Positions 52,461 to 61,095 of a stretch of 64,000 nt of DNA are shown piece after piece. The stretch is from positions 3,224,001 to 3,288,000 of the forward strand of contig NZ_JACHLZ010000001.1 of NCBI RefSeq assembly GCF_014204755.1. The letters run 5' to 3'. A program made the translations under genes and the position numbers. The notes under the pieces were generated by a model. That model saw only the letters and a list, made by a program, of their open reading frames with translations. It did no database searches and was not told the origin of the DNA. This stretch comes from Brachybacterium aquaticum (GTDB lineage: Bacteria > Actinomycetota > Actinomycetes > Actinomycetales > Dermabacteraceae). How positions within the stretch are numbered: position 1 is the stretch's first letter; every line of letters starts with the position of its first letter.

Positions 52461-53787
52461 TGTCGCGTCGGCGGGCGAGGAAGCGCTGCTCGCCGCCGCT
52501 GCCGCTGAGGGCGAGCGCTCGCTCCCAGTGTTCGACCGCCCGCGCCTGCTGCCCGGTCTCCTCGTGGAAGAGGGCGAGGGCGGCGTGGAACGGGGCGTGG
52601 GAGCTCAGCTCCGGCTCGTCGGCGAGCTGTTCGAGCAGGGTCAGGCCCTCCTGCGGACTGCGGGCGCGCCCCACGGCGATCGCCCGGTTCATCCGCACCA
52701 CCGGGTCCTCGCCGAGGCCCAGCAACATCGAGTACAGCGCCACGATCTGCGCCCAGTCGGTCTCCTCGAAGGTCGGTGCCTCGGCGTGCAGGGCGGCGAT
52801 CGCGGCCTGGAGCGTGAAGCGGCCGGCGTCCTCGCGCCCCGCCGCCTCCTCCACGAGGGGCAGCCCCTCCTCGATCAGGTCGCGGTACCACAGCGAGCGG
52901 TCCTGGTCCTCGAGCGGGATCGGCGTGCCGTCCGTCTCCTCGCGGGCGGGGGAGCGGGCCTCGGTGAGCAGCAGCAGGGCCAGGAGCCCCTGGGTCTCCG
53001 CCGCGCCGGGCAGCAGTCGGTGCAGGATGCGGGCCAGGCGGATCGCCTCGGCGGTGAGCTCGCGCCGGAGCACCGTCTCGCCGCTGGTCGCGGCGTAGCC
53101 CTCGGTGTAGATCAGGGAGATCGCGCGCAGCACGAGCGGGAGGCGCCGCGCCCGCTCACCCGCGTCCTCGGGGACGGTGAGCGGGATGCGGTTCACGGCG
53201 ATGCGCTTCTTCGCCCGGGTGATCCGCGCTTGCAGCGTGGGCACCGGGAGCAGCAGGGCCTGGGCGACCTCGGCGGTGGTCATCGCCCCGACGAAGCGGA
53301 GCATGAGCGCGATCCGGTCCGCGGGGGCGATCGCCGGATGGCAGCAGCCCATGAGCATCGCGAGCCGCTCGTCGGGCAGGTCGCCCCGGGCGAGCACCGC
53401 CGACTCGACGGGGCTCCGGTCGGCCCGGCCGTCCGCTCCGCTGCCCGGGCTCGCGAGGCGTCCGTCGGGCCACGGCCCGGAGCCGGCGCCCTCCTCGAGG
53501 TGCAGCTCCGCCAGGCGCCGGGCGAGCACCCCGTCGCGGCGCACCCGGTCCAGGGCCGCGCGGGTCGCGGCGGTCGTCAGCCAGGCGAGCGGCACGCGGG
53601 GGACGCCCTGCGCGGGCCAGGCGCGCAGGGCGGCCTCCATCGCCTCCGAGGCGGCGTCCTCGGCGAGGTCGAGATCCCCGAAGCGGCGCACGAGGGTGGC
53701 CAGCAGCCGGCTGTGCTCCTCGCGGTGGACCCGGGCGAGCACGTCGTCGGCTGCGCCCGTCGCGCCCGCCGGGTCCGGCGCGTCCAT
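52441..53787 (-). CDS. ECF sigma factor with C-terminal TPR-like domain (ECF42 type)
   Basis: 448 residues. Region 2: FGDLDLAEDAASEAMEAALRAWPAQGVPRVPLAWLTTAATRAALDRVRRD; region 4: DRIALMLRFVGAMTTAEVAQALLLPVPTLQARITRAKKRI. The long C-terminal half is helical, TPR-like (DUF6596: LIYTEGYAATSGETVLRRELTAEAIRLARIL, ending LFHEETGQQARAVEHWERALAL). This architecture plus a DGPF gene directly upstream defines the ECF42 group, which has no classical anti-sigma factor. ATG at 53787 keeps it 38 bp clear of the DGPF stop; a start at 53880 would overlap it. Confidence 0.9.
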   Translation of the reverse strand: MDAPDPAGATGAADDVLARVHREEHSRLLATLVRRFGDLDLAEDAASEAMEAALRAWPAQGVPRVPLAWLTTAATRAALDRVRRDGVLARRLAELHLEEGAGSGPWPDGRLASPGSGADGRADRSPVESAVLARGDLPDERLAMLMGCCHPAIAPADRIALMLRFVGAMTTAEVAQALLLPVPTLQARITRAKKRIAVNRIPLTVPEDAGERARRLPLVLRAISLIYTEGYAATSGETVLRRELTAEAIRLARILHRLLPGAAETQGLLALLLLTEARSPAREETDGTPIPLEDQDRSLWYRDLIEEGLPLVEEAAGREDAGRFTLQAAIAALHAEAPTFEETDWAQIVALYSMLLGLGEDPVVRMNRAIAVGRARSPQEGLTLLEQLADEPELSSHAPFHAALALFHEETGQQARAVEHWERALALSGSGGEQRFLARRRDRARART

Positions 53788-53825
53788 CGCGCCCCGCCCC
53801 TCGTCCGCCGCTCCCGCCCGGCCGC

Positions 53826-54176
53826 TCAGTACTCGACCAGCGGGCGCACCTCGACGCGTCCGCCGATCGCGCCCGGGCACTTCGCCGCCCAGGCCAGGGC
53901 CTCGTCGAGGGACGGCACGTCGAGGATGATCGTCCCGCCCACGAATTCCCGGCTCTCCGTGTAGGGGCCGGCGGTGATCACCGGCTCCGCCTCGGCCGAG
54001 GCGCGGGTGATGCTCGTGCCCTCCTCCGGTTCGGACAGGGCGAAGCCGCCGGCCAGCACCCCGGCCTTCTCGAGCTCGGCGTCGAAGGCGATGAAGTCCT
54101 CCTCGCCGGGGCCCTCCTCGGCCTCGCCGCAGCGGTCGTCGGCCAGATTTCCCATCATCAGCAGCACGTACTTCAT
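53826..54176 (-). CDS. DGPF/YCII-domain protein
   Basis: 116-residue small protein of the YCII/DGPF family: MKYVLLMMGNL at the start, AFDAELEKAGVLAGGFALSEPEEGTSI, the AGPYTESREFVGGTIILDV core, and the VRPLVEY end. These proteins accompany ECF42 sigma factors and are thought to be their regulated target or partner. ATG at 54176 follows GAGGAGT. 38 bp separate it from the sigma gene. Confidence 0.92.
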   Translation of the reverse strand: MKYVLLMMGNLADDRCGEAEEGPGEEDFIAFDAELEKAGVLAGGFALSEPEEGTSITRASAEAEPVITAGPYTESREFVGGTIILDVPSLDEALAWAAKCPGAIGGRVEVRPLVEY

Positions 54177-54327
54177 GGTGACTCCTCGTTCGATGTGTCG
54201 ACCGAGCCGTGCGGTCCGGACACCACTATGACGAACGGGGTGGGGCGGAATCGACACCCTGGGGGAGAGAAGTTCTGCGGGATCGTGCGCGCGGCGGCCG
54301 ACGAGACCCTCTGGGGCGGCCGACGGG

Positions 54328-55323
54328 TCAGAGCACGCGCAGCCCGTCGATCATCGCCTCCAGGTCCGTGACCTGCTGGGAGTGGCCGAGCGCGGCGCCG
54401 CCGTCGAAGGCCGCGGGGCCGCTCGGGGTGTCGACCACGATGACGACCAGGCGCCAGGCATCGGTGGAGTGCAGGATCGCGAGATCGGAGATCTCGACGT
54501 CGGCCGAGACGATCCAGGCGTCGTGCCCGTCGATGGTCGTCGCCTCGTCGCGCAGGTTCCGCAGCTGGGCGGGGGAGCCGTAGATCTCCTCGCCCTGCTC
54601 GCGGGTGAGGCTGCACTGGAAGATCGCCCGGGCCGCTTCCTCGGCGCCCGGGTAGCCGCCCTCGTCCTCGGGGAACTCGACGGCGCCGACCCCGGCGACG
54701 GTGTACCAGCCGCCCTCGACGGGCTGGTCGGCGAAGTGCTGGTCGGTCATGTAGGAGCCCTGGGAGCCCCAGTTGCTGCCCACCTCCCAGCCCTCCTGGA
54801 CCGGGAACTCGAGGCCGCCGCCGCGCACGACGCCGTCCTCCTGGGCGGTGACGGTCTCGTTGTCGTGCACGGTGCACGCGACCGTGGGCTCCTCGGCCGG
54901 GGTGGCGGGATCCTGGTCCGTCGGCGTCGGAGGGTCGGTGACCTCCGGCGGGCGTGTGGAGGGCGCCTCGATGGGCGTCGGGCCGGCCGACGGGGAGGCG
55001 GTCTCCTCCTCGTCCGCTCCGCGGAAGACGGTCTGCGACAGGACCAGCGCCACCACGACGAGGGCGACGACCAGGCAGCCGACGCCGCCGAGCAGCAGCG
55101 CGAGCCGCGGGCCCCGGCCGGGAGGGCCGCCGTTCGGGCGGCCGCTGCCGGCAGCGCCGCCGCTCTCCCCACCCCAGGGGGTGTGCGGCCCGCCGCCCTG
55201 CCCCGTGCCGCCTGCGCCGCGGGAGAAGTCCGGGAGGGAGGGGCCGCCGCTCCCGGCGCCGCCCGCGGGCCCCGCGGAGAAGTCGGGAAGTCGCGGCCCG
55301 GTGCCGCCCTGCTGATCGGTCAT
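54328..55323 (-). CDS. membrane-anchored protein with proline/glycine-rich cytoplasmic tail
   Basis: 331 residues. Residues 1-75 are Gly/Pro-rich with the motif LPDFS twice (RLPDFSAGPAGG, SLPDFSRGAGG). One membrane helix (LALLLGGVGCLVVALVVVALVLSQ) is followed by a Pro/Thr linker and an outside domain of about 190 residues (PVQEGWEVGSNWGSQGSYMTDQHFADQP, FPEDEGGYPGAEEAARAIFQCSL, IDGHDAWIVSADVEI) resembling actinobacterial membrane-bound domains of unknown function. ATG at 55323. A divergent iron-uptake operon starts 328 bp away. Confidence 0.75.
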   Translation of the reverse strand: MTDQQGGTGPRLPDFSAGPAGGAGSGGPSLPDFSRGAGGTGQGGGPHTPWGGESGGAAGSGRPNGGPPGRGPRLALLLGGVGCLVVALVVVALVLSQTVFRGADEEETASPSAGPTPIEAPSTRPPEVTDPPTPTDQDPATPAEEPTVACTVHDNETVTAQEDGVVRGGGLEFPVQEGWEVGSNWGSQGSYMTDQHFADQPVEGGWYTVAGVGAVEFPEDEGGYPGAEEAARAIFQCSLTREQGEEIYGSPAQLRNLRDEATTIDGHDAWIVSADVEISDLAILHSTDAWRLVVIVVDTPSGPAAFDGGAALGHSQQVTDLEAMIDGLRVL

Positions 55324-55505
55324 CGTGCTCCCCTTCGCCGCGTCCCCGCGCGCCGTCGTGCTACTGCGCCGTCGTGCTTCTGCGTTCTGCGCCGCGCCCA
55401 CCCGCGGCGTCGGAGCCACCCTAGCGGGAGCGCCGCACCCGCTGTGCCAACGATCACAGGTCCAGCATTCGAATAATGCAAGCCTGGAGTGGCGAAAACC
55501 TTGGA

Positions 55506-55524
55506 GGTGAGGCTAGCCTCAGTG
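55506..55524. promoter_or_regulatory. IdeR/DtxR-type iron box
   Basis: Within GGTGAGGCTAGCCTCAGTG the core TGAGGCTAGCCTCA (55508-55521) is a perfect palindrome close to the DtxR/IdeR consensus. It lies 127 bp before the siderophore-binding protein gene, in the 328-bp divergent gap 55324-55651, and should repress the importer when iron is plentiful. An additional small inverted repeat, GCATTCGAATAATGC (55466-55480), lies just upstream; I see no gene in the gap. Confidence 0.82.
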
Positions 55525-55651
55525 GCGTCGCCGCGGGCACCTGCCCCGCGGGCCGCCGGGTCCCCACCCGGGCATCGACCCCGGTCCCTTCCGCGAGGGG
55601 CGCCCCCGACCACCGGTCGTCGGCCGCGTCCCGCCGAGAGAAAGCCTTCCC

Positions 55652-56668
55652 ATGATCCCCTTCTCCCGCCGCAGCTTCGGCGCCCTCTCCGCCGCCGGCA
55701 TGCTCGGCCTCGCCCTCACCGCCTGCGGCGGCGCGGGTGACGCCGCCGAGGGCAGCTCCTCCGACGCGGGCGGTGCCGACAGCGCCGCCGCGGGCACCAT
55801 CGAGGTCGAGGACAACAACGGCACCCAGACCGTGCAGGTCCCGCCGGCGTCCGTCGTCGCCACCGACAACCGCACCTTCGAGACCCTCTCCGACTGGGGC
55901 GTCACCCTCACCGCCGCGGCCCGGGCCCTGATGCCGGTCACCAACCCCTACAAGGACGACGAGTCGATCATCGACCTCGGCAACCACCGCGAGCCCGACC
56001 TCGAGGCCGTCGTCGCCGCCGAGCCGACCCTGATCATCAACGGCCAGCGCTTCGTCGACTACCACGACGACTTCGTGAAGCTCGCCCCCGAGGCCGTGGT
56101 CCTCGAGCTCGACCCCCGCGAGGACCAGCCCTTCGCCGACGAGCTCAAGCGCCAGATCTCCGTGCTCGGCGAGATCTTCTCCAAGCAGACCGAGGCCGAG
56201 ACCCTCGGCGCCGACCTCGACGCCGCTATCGAGCGCGTCACCGCCGCCTACAACGGCTCCGACACCGTCATGGCCGTGAACACCTCCGGCGGCGAGATCG
56301 GCTACATCGCCCCCGGCGCCGGCCGCACCCTGGGCTGGGCCTTCGACGCGCTGGGCCTGGTGCCCGCGCTCGAGGTCGAGGGTGCCAGCGACGACCACGA
56401 GGGCGACGACATCTCCGTCGAGGCGATCGCCTCCTCGAACCCCACCTGGATCCTGGTGATGGACCGCGATGCGGCCGTCGCGGCCGACGACCCCGCCTAC
56501 AAGCCCGCCAACGAGCTGCTCGAGAGCTCCGACGCGCTCGCCGGCGTCACGGCCGTGGCCGAGGGCAACATCGTCTACATGCCCGCGGACACCTACACCA
56601 ACGAGTCGATCCAGACCTTCACCGAGTTCTTCAACGCCTTCGCGGAGGCGCTCGAGGCCAAGGCCTGA
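55652..56668 (+). CDS. iron-siderophore ABC transporter substrate-binding lipoprotein
   Basis: 338 residues. Tat-type lipoprotein signal: FSRRSFGALSAAGMLGLALTACGG, with Cys25 as the lipid anchor. The mature part is a FepB/CeuA-like helical-backbone binding protein (QVPPASVVATDNRTFETLSDWGV, EPTLIINGQRFVDYHDDF, IASSNPTWILVMDRDAA). It captures Fe(III)-siderophores outside the membrane. First gene of the iron operon under the IdeR box. A hairpin separates it from the permease genes. Confidence 0.9.
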   Translation: MIPFSRRSFGALSAAGMLGLALTACGGAGDAAEGSSSDAGGADSAAAGTIEVEDNNGTQTVQVPPASVVATDNRTFETLSDWGVTLTAAARALMPVTNPYKDDESIIDLGNHREPDLEAVVAAEPTLIINGQRFVDYHDDFVKLAPEAVVLELDPREDQPFADELKRQISVLGEIFSKQTEAETLGADLDAAIERVTAAYNGSDTVMAVNTSGGEIGYIAPGAGRTLGWAFDALGLVPALEVEGASDDHEGDDISVEAIASSNPTWILVMDRDAAVAADDPAYKPANELLESSDALAGVTAVAEGNIVYMPADTYTNESIQTFTEFFNAFAEALEAKA

Positions 56669-56755
56669 GGGCTCCGCCGCCTGCTGCAGCGCGTTCCTGC
56701 ACTGCAGACCCCCGCGCCACAGAGAACAGCACCGCCACGAGACACCTCGACGACC

Positions 56756-56800
56756 GCCGCACGGCGGGCAGGACCCTCCCGGTCCGGCCCGCCGTGCGGC
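56756..56800 (+). terminator. strong hairpin between binding protein and permease genes
   Basis: Perfect 14-bp outer arms (56756-56769 and 56787-56800) plus inner GGACC/GGTCC (56771-56775, 56781-56785) around CTCCC. No U-tract. Likely a partial terminator or 3' stabiliser giving more binding protein than permease. Confidence 0.75.
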
Positions 56801-56889
56801 ATGCCGCGGGGCACCCCGTCGGACGGCCGACGCGCCGCCCCGCCGACCCGGCGGGCCCGTCGGCCGCCCGCCCTTCCCAGGAGCACTGA

Positions 56890-57984
56890 ATGTCCACCCC
56901 CTCACCCGCCGCGTCGCCGGGCGCCTCGTCCAGCGCGTCGCCCGGCGCCTCGTCCAGCGCGTCGCCCGGCGCCTCGCCCGGCGTGCCGTCCGACGTCCCG
57001 CCCGACGCCTCCGCCGCGGCCCCCTCCCGGCGCCGCGAGCGCCTCGTCGACGGCAAGCTCGTCATCGGCATCGTGATCGTCGCGCTGCTGCTGGTCGCCT
57101 CCCTGTTCACCGGCGTCTACGACGTGGTCGGCGGTGAGGCGGGCGCGGAGATGTTCCAGGTCACCCGCATCCCGCGCACCATCGCGCTGGTCCTCGCCGG
57201 AGCCGCCATGGCGATGTCGGGCCTGATCATGCAGCTGATGACGCAGAACCGCTTCGTCGAGCCGACCACCACCGGCACCACCGAATGGGCGGGCCTCGGA
57301 CTGATCCTCGTCATGGTGATCGCCCCCGGCGCGGGGCTGCTGACCCGGATGAGCGTGGCGATCCTGTTCTCCTTCGTGGGGACGATGATCTTCTTCCTGT
57401 TCCTGCGCCGGGTCACGCTGCGCAGCTCCCTGATCGTCCCGATCATCGGCATCATGCTCGGCGCCGTGGTCGGGTCGCTCTCCACCTTCATCGCACTCCA
57501 GTTCGACGCGCTGCAGACCCTCGGGGTGTGGTTCGCCGGCTCCTTCACCTCCGTGCTGCGCGGCAGCTACGAGGTGCTGTGGATCGTGCTGGCCGTGGGC
57601 GTGGCGGTGTTCCTGGTGGCCGACCGGCTGACCGTCGCGGGCCTCGGCGAGGACATCGCCACCAACGTCGGCGTGAACTACCGCCGCGTGGTGCTGATGG
57701 GCACGGGCCTGGTCGCGATCGCCGCGGGCGTGGTCACCGTCGTGGTCGGCAACCTGCCCTTCCTCGGACTCATCGTGCCCAACGTGGTCTCGATGATCCG
57801 CGGTGATGACCTGCGCTCCAACCTGCCCTGGGTGTGCCTGCTCGGCATCGCGATCGTCACCGTCTGCGACCTCATCGGCCGCACGATCATCATGCCCTTC
57901 GAGGTGCCCGTCTCCCTGATCCTCGGGATCGTGGGCGCGGTCGTGTTCATCGCCCTCCTGATGCGGCAGCGCCGACATGGCTGA
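56890..57984 (+). CDS. FecCD-family iron-siderophore permease subunit 1
   Basis: 364 residues with about nine or ten membrane helices. After an unusual low-complexity N-terminus (three GASSSASP-type repeats), RIPRTIALVLAGAAMAMSGLIMQLMTQNRFVEPTTTGTTEWAGLGLI is the BtuC/FecCD signature and GNLPFLGLIVPNVVSMIRGDDLR contains the coupling-helix region touching the ATPase. Overlaps the second permease gene by 8 bp. Forms a heterodimeric channel with it. Confidence 0.92.
   Translation: MSTPSPAASPGASSSASPGASSSASPGASPGVPSDVPPDASAAAPSRRRERLVDGKLVIGIVIVALLLVASLFTGVYDVVGGEAGAEMFQVTRIPRTIALVLAGAAMAMSGLIMQLMTQNRFVEPTTTGTTEWAGLGLILVMVIAPGAGLLTRMSVAILFSFVGTMIFFLFLRRVTLRSSLIVPIIGIMLGAVVGSLSTFIALQFDALQTLGVWFAGSFTSVLRGSYEVLWIVLAVGVAVFLVADRLTVAGLGEDIATNVGVNYRRVVLMGTGLVAIAAGVVTVVVGNLPFLGLIVPNVVSMIRGDDLRSNLPWVCLLGIAIVTVCDLIGRTIIMPFEVPVSLILGIVGAVVFIALLMRQRRHG
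56911..56982. repeat. three 24-bp in-frame tandem repeats
   Basis: Units 56911-56934, 56935-56958 and 56959-56982 encode ASPGASSS-type repeats at the start of permease subunit 1. Units 1 and 2 differ at one base. Confidence 0.9.
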
Positions 57985-59089
57985 GCGGCGCCTGGGACGG
58001 GCCGTCGAGGAGGCCCCGGTCGAGCTGAGCACCGCCCCGTCGGACGTGGCGGGGGACCTCGGCCCGCTCGCCGCCCCGCACCGCGTGCGCGGCGGCTCCG
58101 GCGCCTTCGCCGACCAGAAGGCTCGCCGCCGCTACCGGATCATGCTCGTGGTGATGATCGTGGCCGCCGCGGGCCTCGCCCTCGGCCTGCTCGCGATCGG
58201 CAACCCCATGCCGGTGGGCACCCCCGGCTTCTGGCTGATCGCCGAGCTGCGCATCACGTCGCTCGTGGTGATGGCGGTGGTCGCCGTCTGCCAGGCGGTC
58301 GCGACGATCACCTTCCAGACCGTCACCAACAACCGCATCATCACCCCCTCGATCATGGGCTTCGAGTCGCTGTACACGGTCATCCAGACCGCCGCCGTGT
58401 ACATCCTCGGCGTGGCCGGGATCGCGGCCCTGCAGGGGCCGGGACAGTTCCTCGCCCAGGTCGCGGCGATGGTCGGCTTCTCCCTGCTGCTCTACGGCTG
58501 GCTGCTGCGCGGCCGCTACGCGAACATCCAGGTGATGCTCCTAGTGGGCATCATCCTCGGCGGCGGTCTCGGCGCGGTCTCCACCTTCATGCAGCGACTC
58601 CTGTCGCCCAGCGAGTTCGACGTGCTCTCCGCGCGCCTGTTCGGCTCCATCAGCAACGCCAGCGCCGAGTACCTGCCCTACGCGATCCCGCTCGTGGTCG
58701 TCGCGGCGCTGCTGATCTGGCTGAACGCGCGGACCCTGAACGTCATCGCGCTCGGACGCGACGTGTGCATCAACGTGGGCGTGGACCACGGCCGCCAGAC
58801 CATCGTCGCGCTCGTCCTGGTCTCGATCCTGATGGCGGTCTCCACCGCCCTCGTCGGCCCCATGACCTTCTTCGGGTTCCTGGTCGCCACCCTCACCTAC
58901 CAGCTCGCGGGGACCCACGACCACCGGCGCCTGCTCCCGCTCGGGGCGCTCGTCGGCTTCGTCGTCCTCGCCGGCGCCTACTTCGTCATGAACCACGTGT
59001 TCTACGCGCAGGGCGTCGTGTCCGTCATCATCGAACTCGTCGGCGGGACCGTGTTCCTGATCGTCATCATGAGGAAGGGGCGCCTGTGA
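57977..59089 (+). CDS. FecCD-family iron-siderophore permease subunit 2
   Basis: 370 residues, second permease subunit. A hydrophilic tail of about 50 residues precedes the helices; LRITSLVVMAVVAVCQAVATITFQTVTNNRIITPSIMGFESLY matches the FecCD signature and GPMTFFGFLVATLTYQLAGTHDHR is the coupling region. Its stop overlaps the ATPase gene in GTGA, so permeases and ATPase are translationally coupled. Confidence 0.92.
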   Translation: MAERRLGRAVEEAPVELSTAPSDVAGDLGPLAAPHRVRGGSGAFADQKARRRYRIMLVVMIVAAAGLALGLLAIGNPMPVGTPGFWLIAELRITSLVVMAVVAVCQAVATITFQTVTNNRIITPSIMGFESLYTVIQTAAVYILGVAGIAALQGPGQFLAQVAAMVGFSLLLYGWLLRGRYANIQVMLLVGIILGGGLGAVSTFMQRLLSPSEFDVLSARLFGSISNASAEYLPYAIPLVVVAALLIWLNARTLNVIALGRDVCINVGVDHGRQTIVALVLVSILMAVSTALVGPMTFFGFLVATLTYQLAGTHDHRRLLPLGALVGFVVLAGAYFVMNHVFYAQGVVSVIIELVGGTVFLIVIMRKGRL

Positions 59090-59850
59090 TCACCATCGAC
59101 GCGGTGCGCAAGCAGTACCGATCCGCCACCGGGACCGTGGACATCGGCCCGGTCACCACCGCCATCCCCGAAGGCGGCGTGACGGCCCTCGTGGGGCCGA
59201 ACGGCGCCGGGAAGTCGACCCTGCTGACCATGGTGGGGCGCCTGCTCGGCATCGACGAGGGCGTGATCGAGGTGGCCGGCTACGACGTCTCCTCCACCGC
59301 CTCCAAGGACCTCGCCAAGATCCTCTCGGTGCTGCGCCAGGAGAACCACTTCATCACCCGCCTCACCGTGCGCCAGCTGGTGGGCTTCGGCCGCTTCCCC
59401 TACTCCAAGGGGCGCCTGACGAAGCTCGACGAGCAGAAGATCACCGAGGCCATCGACTTCCTGAACCTCGACGACCTCGAGGACCGCTACCTCGACCAGC
59501 TCTCCGGCGGCCAGCGCCAGCGCGCCTACGTCGCCATGGTCCTCGCCCAGGACACCGAGTACGTGCTGCTGGACGAGCCGCTGAACAACCTCGACATGCG
59601 CCACAGCGTGCAGATGATGGGGCGCCTGCGCGACGCCGCCCGGCAGCTGGGCCGCACCATCGTGGTGGTGCTGCACGACATCAACTTCGCCGCCCATTAC
59701 GCCGACCACATCATCGCGATGAAGGACGGCGCCGTGGTCGAGGCCGGCCCCGTGGAGCGGATCATGGACGGCGAGGTGCTCTCCCGCGTGTTCGACACCC
59801 CGGTGCAGGTCGTCGAGGGGCCGACGGGGCCGCTCGCGGTGTACTACTGA
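59086..59850 (+). CDS. iron-siderophore ABC transporter ATPase
   Basis: 254-residue FepC/FecE-like ATPase. Walker A is VGPNGAGKSTLL, the Q-loop LRQENHF, the ABC signature LSGGQRQRAYVAM, Walker B VLLDEPLNNLD and the switch His in VVLHDINFAAHYADH. GTG start at 59086 overlapping the permease stop, with GAGGAAGGGG upstream. Powers siderophore import. Last gene of the operon. Confidence 0.94.
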   Translation: MITIDAVRKQYRSATGTVDIGPVTTAIPEGGVTALVGPNGAGKSTLLTMVGRLLGIDEGVIEVAGYDVSSTASKDLAKILSVLRQENHFITRLTVRQLVGFGRFPYSKGRLTKLDEQKITEAIDFLNLDDLEDRYLDQLSGGQRQRAYVAMVLAQDTEYVLLDEPLNNLDMRHSVQMMGRLRDAARQLGRTIVVVLHDINFAAHYADHIIAMKDGAVVEAGPVERIMDGEVLSRVFDTPVQVVEGPTGPLAVYY

Positions 59851-59924
59851 GCCGCGCTTTCCCACCGCTCCACCTGGGATTTCGGTCCGGGATGTGACGG
59901 CTGCCTGGTCGGTGACGAAACTCG

Positions 59925-59961
59925 TTGCGCGCACGCAAAGTCGTGTGTACATTGTCTGTAC
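59925..59961 (+). promoter_or_regulatory. promoter and operator of the tacAT unit
   Basis: TTGCGC (59925-59930), 17-bp spacer, TACATT (59948-59953). The palindrome GTACA-TTGTC-TGTAC (59947-59961) overlaps the -10, as expected for autorepression by an antitoxin-toxin complex. Confidence 0.7.
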
Positions 59962-60023
59962 GCCTCGATAGTGCCGAGGCCGGAGCCCCTTGCGGGCATG
60001 TGTTTCGATCAGGAGAGCCTTCC

Positions 60024-60311
60024 ATGCCTGCGACCAAGAGCTCGCGAATCAATCTTCGTGTCACTGAGCACCAGGAGTCCGTGCTGCGGCGCGCCGCAGA
60101 GACCGAGGACTCGACTCTGTCGGACTTCGTTCTCGGAAGCGCGGTCGAGCAGGCAGAGAAGGTCCTGGCCGACCGTCGGTGGTTCGAGGTGGACTCCGAG
60201 ACCTATGCCAAGTTCGTCGATGCGCTCGACAGGAAGCCGCGGACGGAGAAGCTGGCAGAACTGTTCGCTCGGCCCGCGCTCTTCGATGCGCCGTTCGAGC
60301 TGGATGATTGA
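60024..60311 (+). CDS. tacA: DUF1778 ribbon-helix-helix antitoxin
   Basis: 95 residues. The N-terminus KSSRINLRVTEHQESVLRRAAETEDSTLSDFVLGSAVEQAEKVL is the DUF1778 ribbon-helix-helix DNA-binding fold, and the tail (DALDRKPRTEKLAELFARPALFD) is the segment that wraps the toxin. It neutralises the GNAT toxin encoded 54 bp downstream and represses the promoter. ATG after AGGAGAG. A/T content is higher than in core genes. Confidence 0.93.
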   Translation: MPATKSSRINLRVTEHQESVLRRAAETEDSTLSDFVLGSAVEQAEKVLADRRWFEVDSETYAKFVDALDRKPRTEKLAELFARPALFDAPFELDD

Positions 60312-60365
60312 TCGTGCACCAGTGCGTACAGGCCGAACTTCTCCACGGGGCGTGAGTGCTTTCTG

Positions 60366-60875
60366 ATGACCGTTGGTGTGCTGCAGGCGCCGAGGCGTCT
60401 TGAGAAGGGTGATGACCGCTCGTCGTTCCATAGCGGGGCGGATGAGCTCGACACGTGGTTGAGGAAGTTCGCCTGGCAGAACCAGCGAGCGAACAACGCG
60501 GTCACCTATGTCGCGATGATGAACGAGGTCGTCGTCGGCTACTACGCGATTGCGGCGGCGGGAGTCGCTCACGAGGAGACGACAGAAGCCTTCTCGAAGC
60601 ATCGTCCGAATCCGATCCCCTGTGTCCTCCTCGCCAGGCTGGCCGTCGATCGGCGCGCCCAGGGCAAGGGCGTGGGTGCCGCGCTCCTCAGGGATGCCAT
60701 GACCCGCTCGGTGCAGGCCAGTGACTCCATCGGTGCAGCAGCGATGTTGATCCACTGCCGCGATCACGCTGCGAAGCAGTTCTACCTGAGGCACACCGAT
60801 GCCCTTGAGTCGCCCGTCGAAGAGCTGCAGCTCGTCCTTCCCATCGCAGCCATCGCGGCGCAGATCCGCAACTGA
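60366..60875 (+). CDS. tacT: GNAT-type toxin (TacT-like)
   Basis: 169-residue acetyltransferase toxin that acetylates the amino acid on charged tRNAs and so blocks translation. RRLEKGDDRSSFHSGADELDTWLRKFAWQNQRANNAVTYVA is the TacT N-terminus; LLARLAVDRRAQGKGVGAALLRDAM holds the acetyl-CoA loop and HAAKQFYLRHTDALESP contains the expected catalytic Tyr. All key elements are intact, so the pair looks active. Its 3' end lies 12 bp from the tail of the interrupted gene on the other strand. Confidence 0.92.
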   Translation: MTVGVLQAPRRLEKGDDRSSFHSGADELDTWLRKFAWQNQRANNAVTYVAMMNEVVVGYYAIAAAGVAHEETTEAFSKHRPNPIPCVLLARLAVDRRAQGKGVGAALLRDAMTRSVQASDSIGAAAMLIHCRDHAAKQFYLRHTDALESPVEELQLVLPIAAIAAQIRN

Positions 60876-60886
60876 GCACGGTGAGT

Positions 60887-61026
60887 TCAAGCCCTTCGTG
60901 CGAGTGACGCCCACTCCGAGGGGCTGGCGAAGATGACAGGGGGGTCTGTGCGGAGCGTTCGCGGGTCCCACAGCCAGGCGCGGTCCTCGGATCCAGGTAG
61001 CGAGAGGTCAAGAGCGGCTATGCCCG
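60887..61026 (-). pseudogene. 3' fragment of gene interrupted by IS30 element
   Basis: Minus-strand reading frame of 45 codons (begins GIAALDLSLPGSEDRAW, ends EWASLARRA then stop at 60887-60889) with no start codon of its own. Removing the IS and one CCG target copy joins it in frame to the fragment at 62261-63515. It is the original C-terminus of that gene. Confidence 0.85.
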
Positions 61027-61042
61027 GGCGGATTCAAGCGGT
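61027..61042. repeat. left terminal inverted repeat of IS30 element
   Basis: 16 bp, exact complement of the right end; one further matching G/C pair lies outside but belongs to the target duplication. Confidence 0.9.
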
Positions 61043-61095
61043 CAGTGCAACGAGTCCTGTGAGATGAGGCAGTCACTGATCACAGGAGGATCCGG

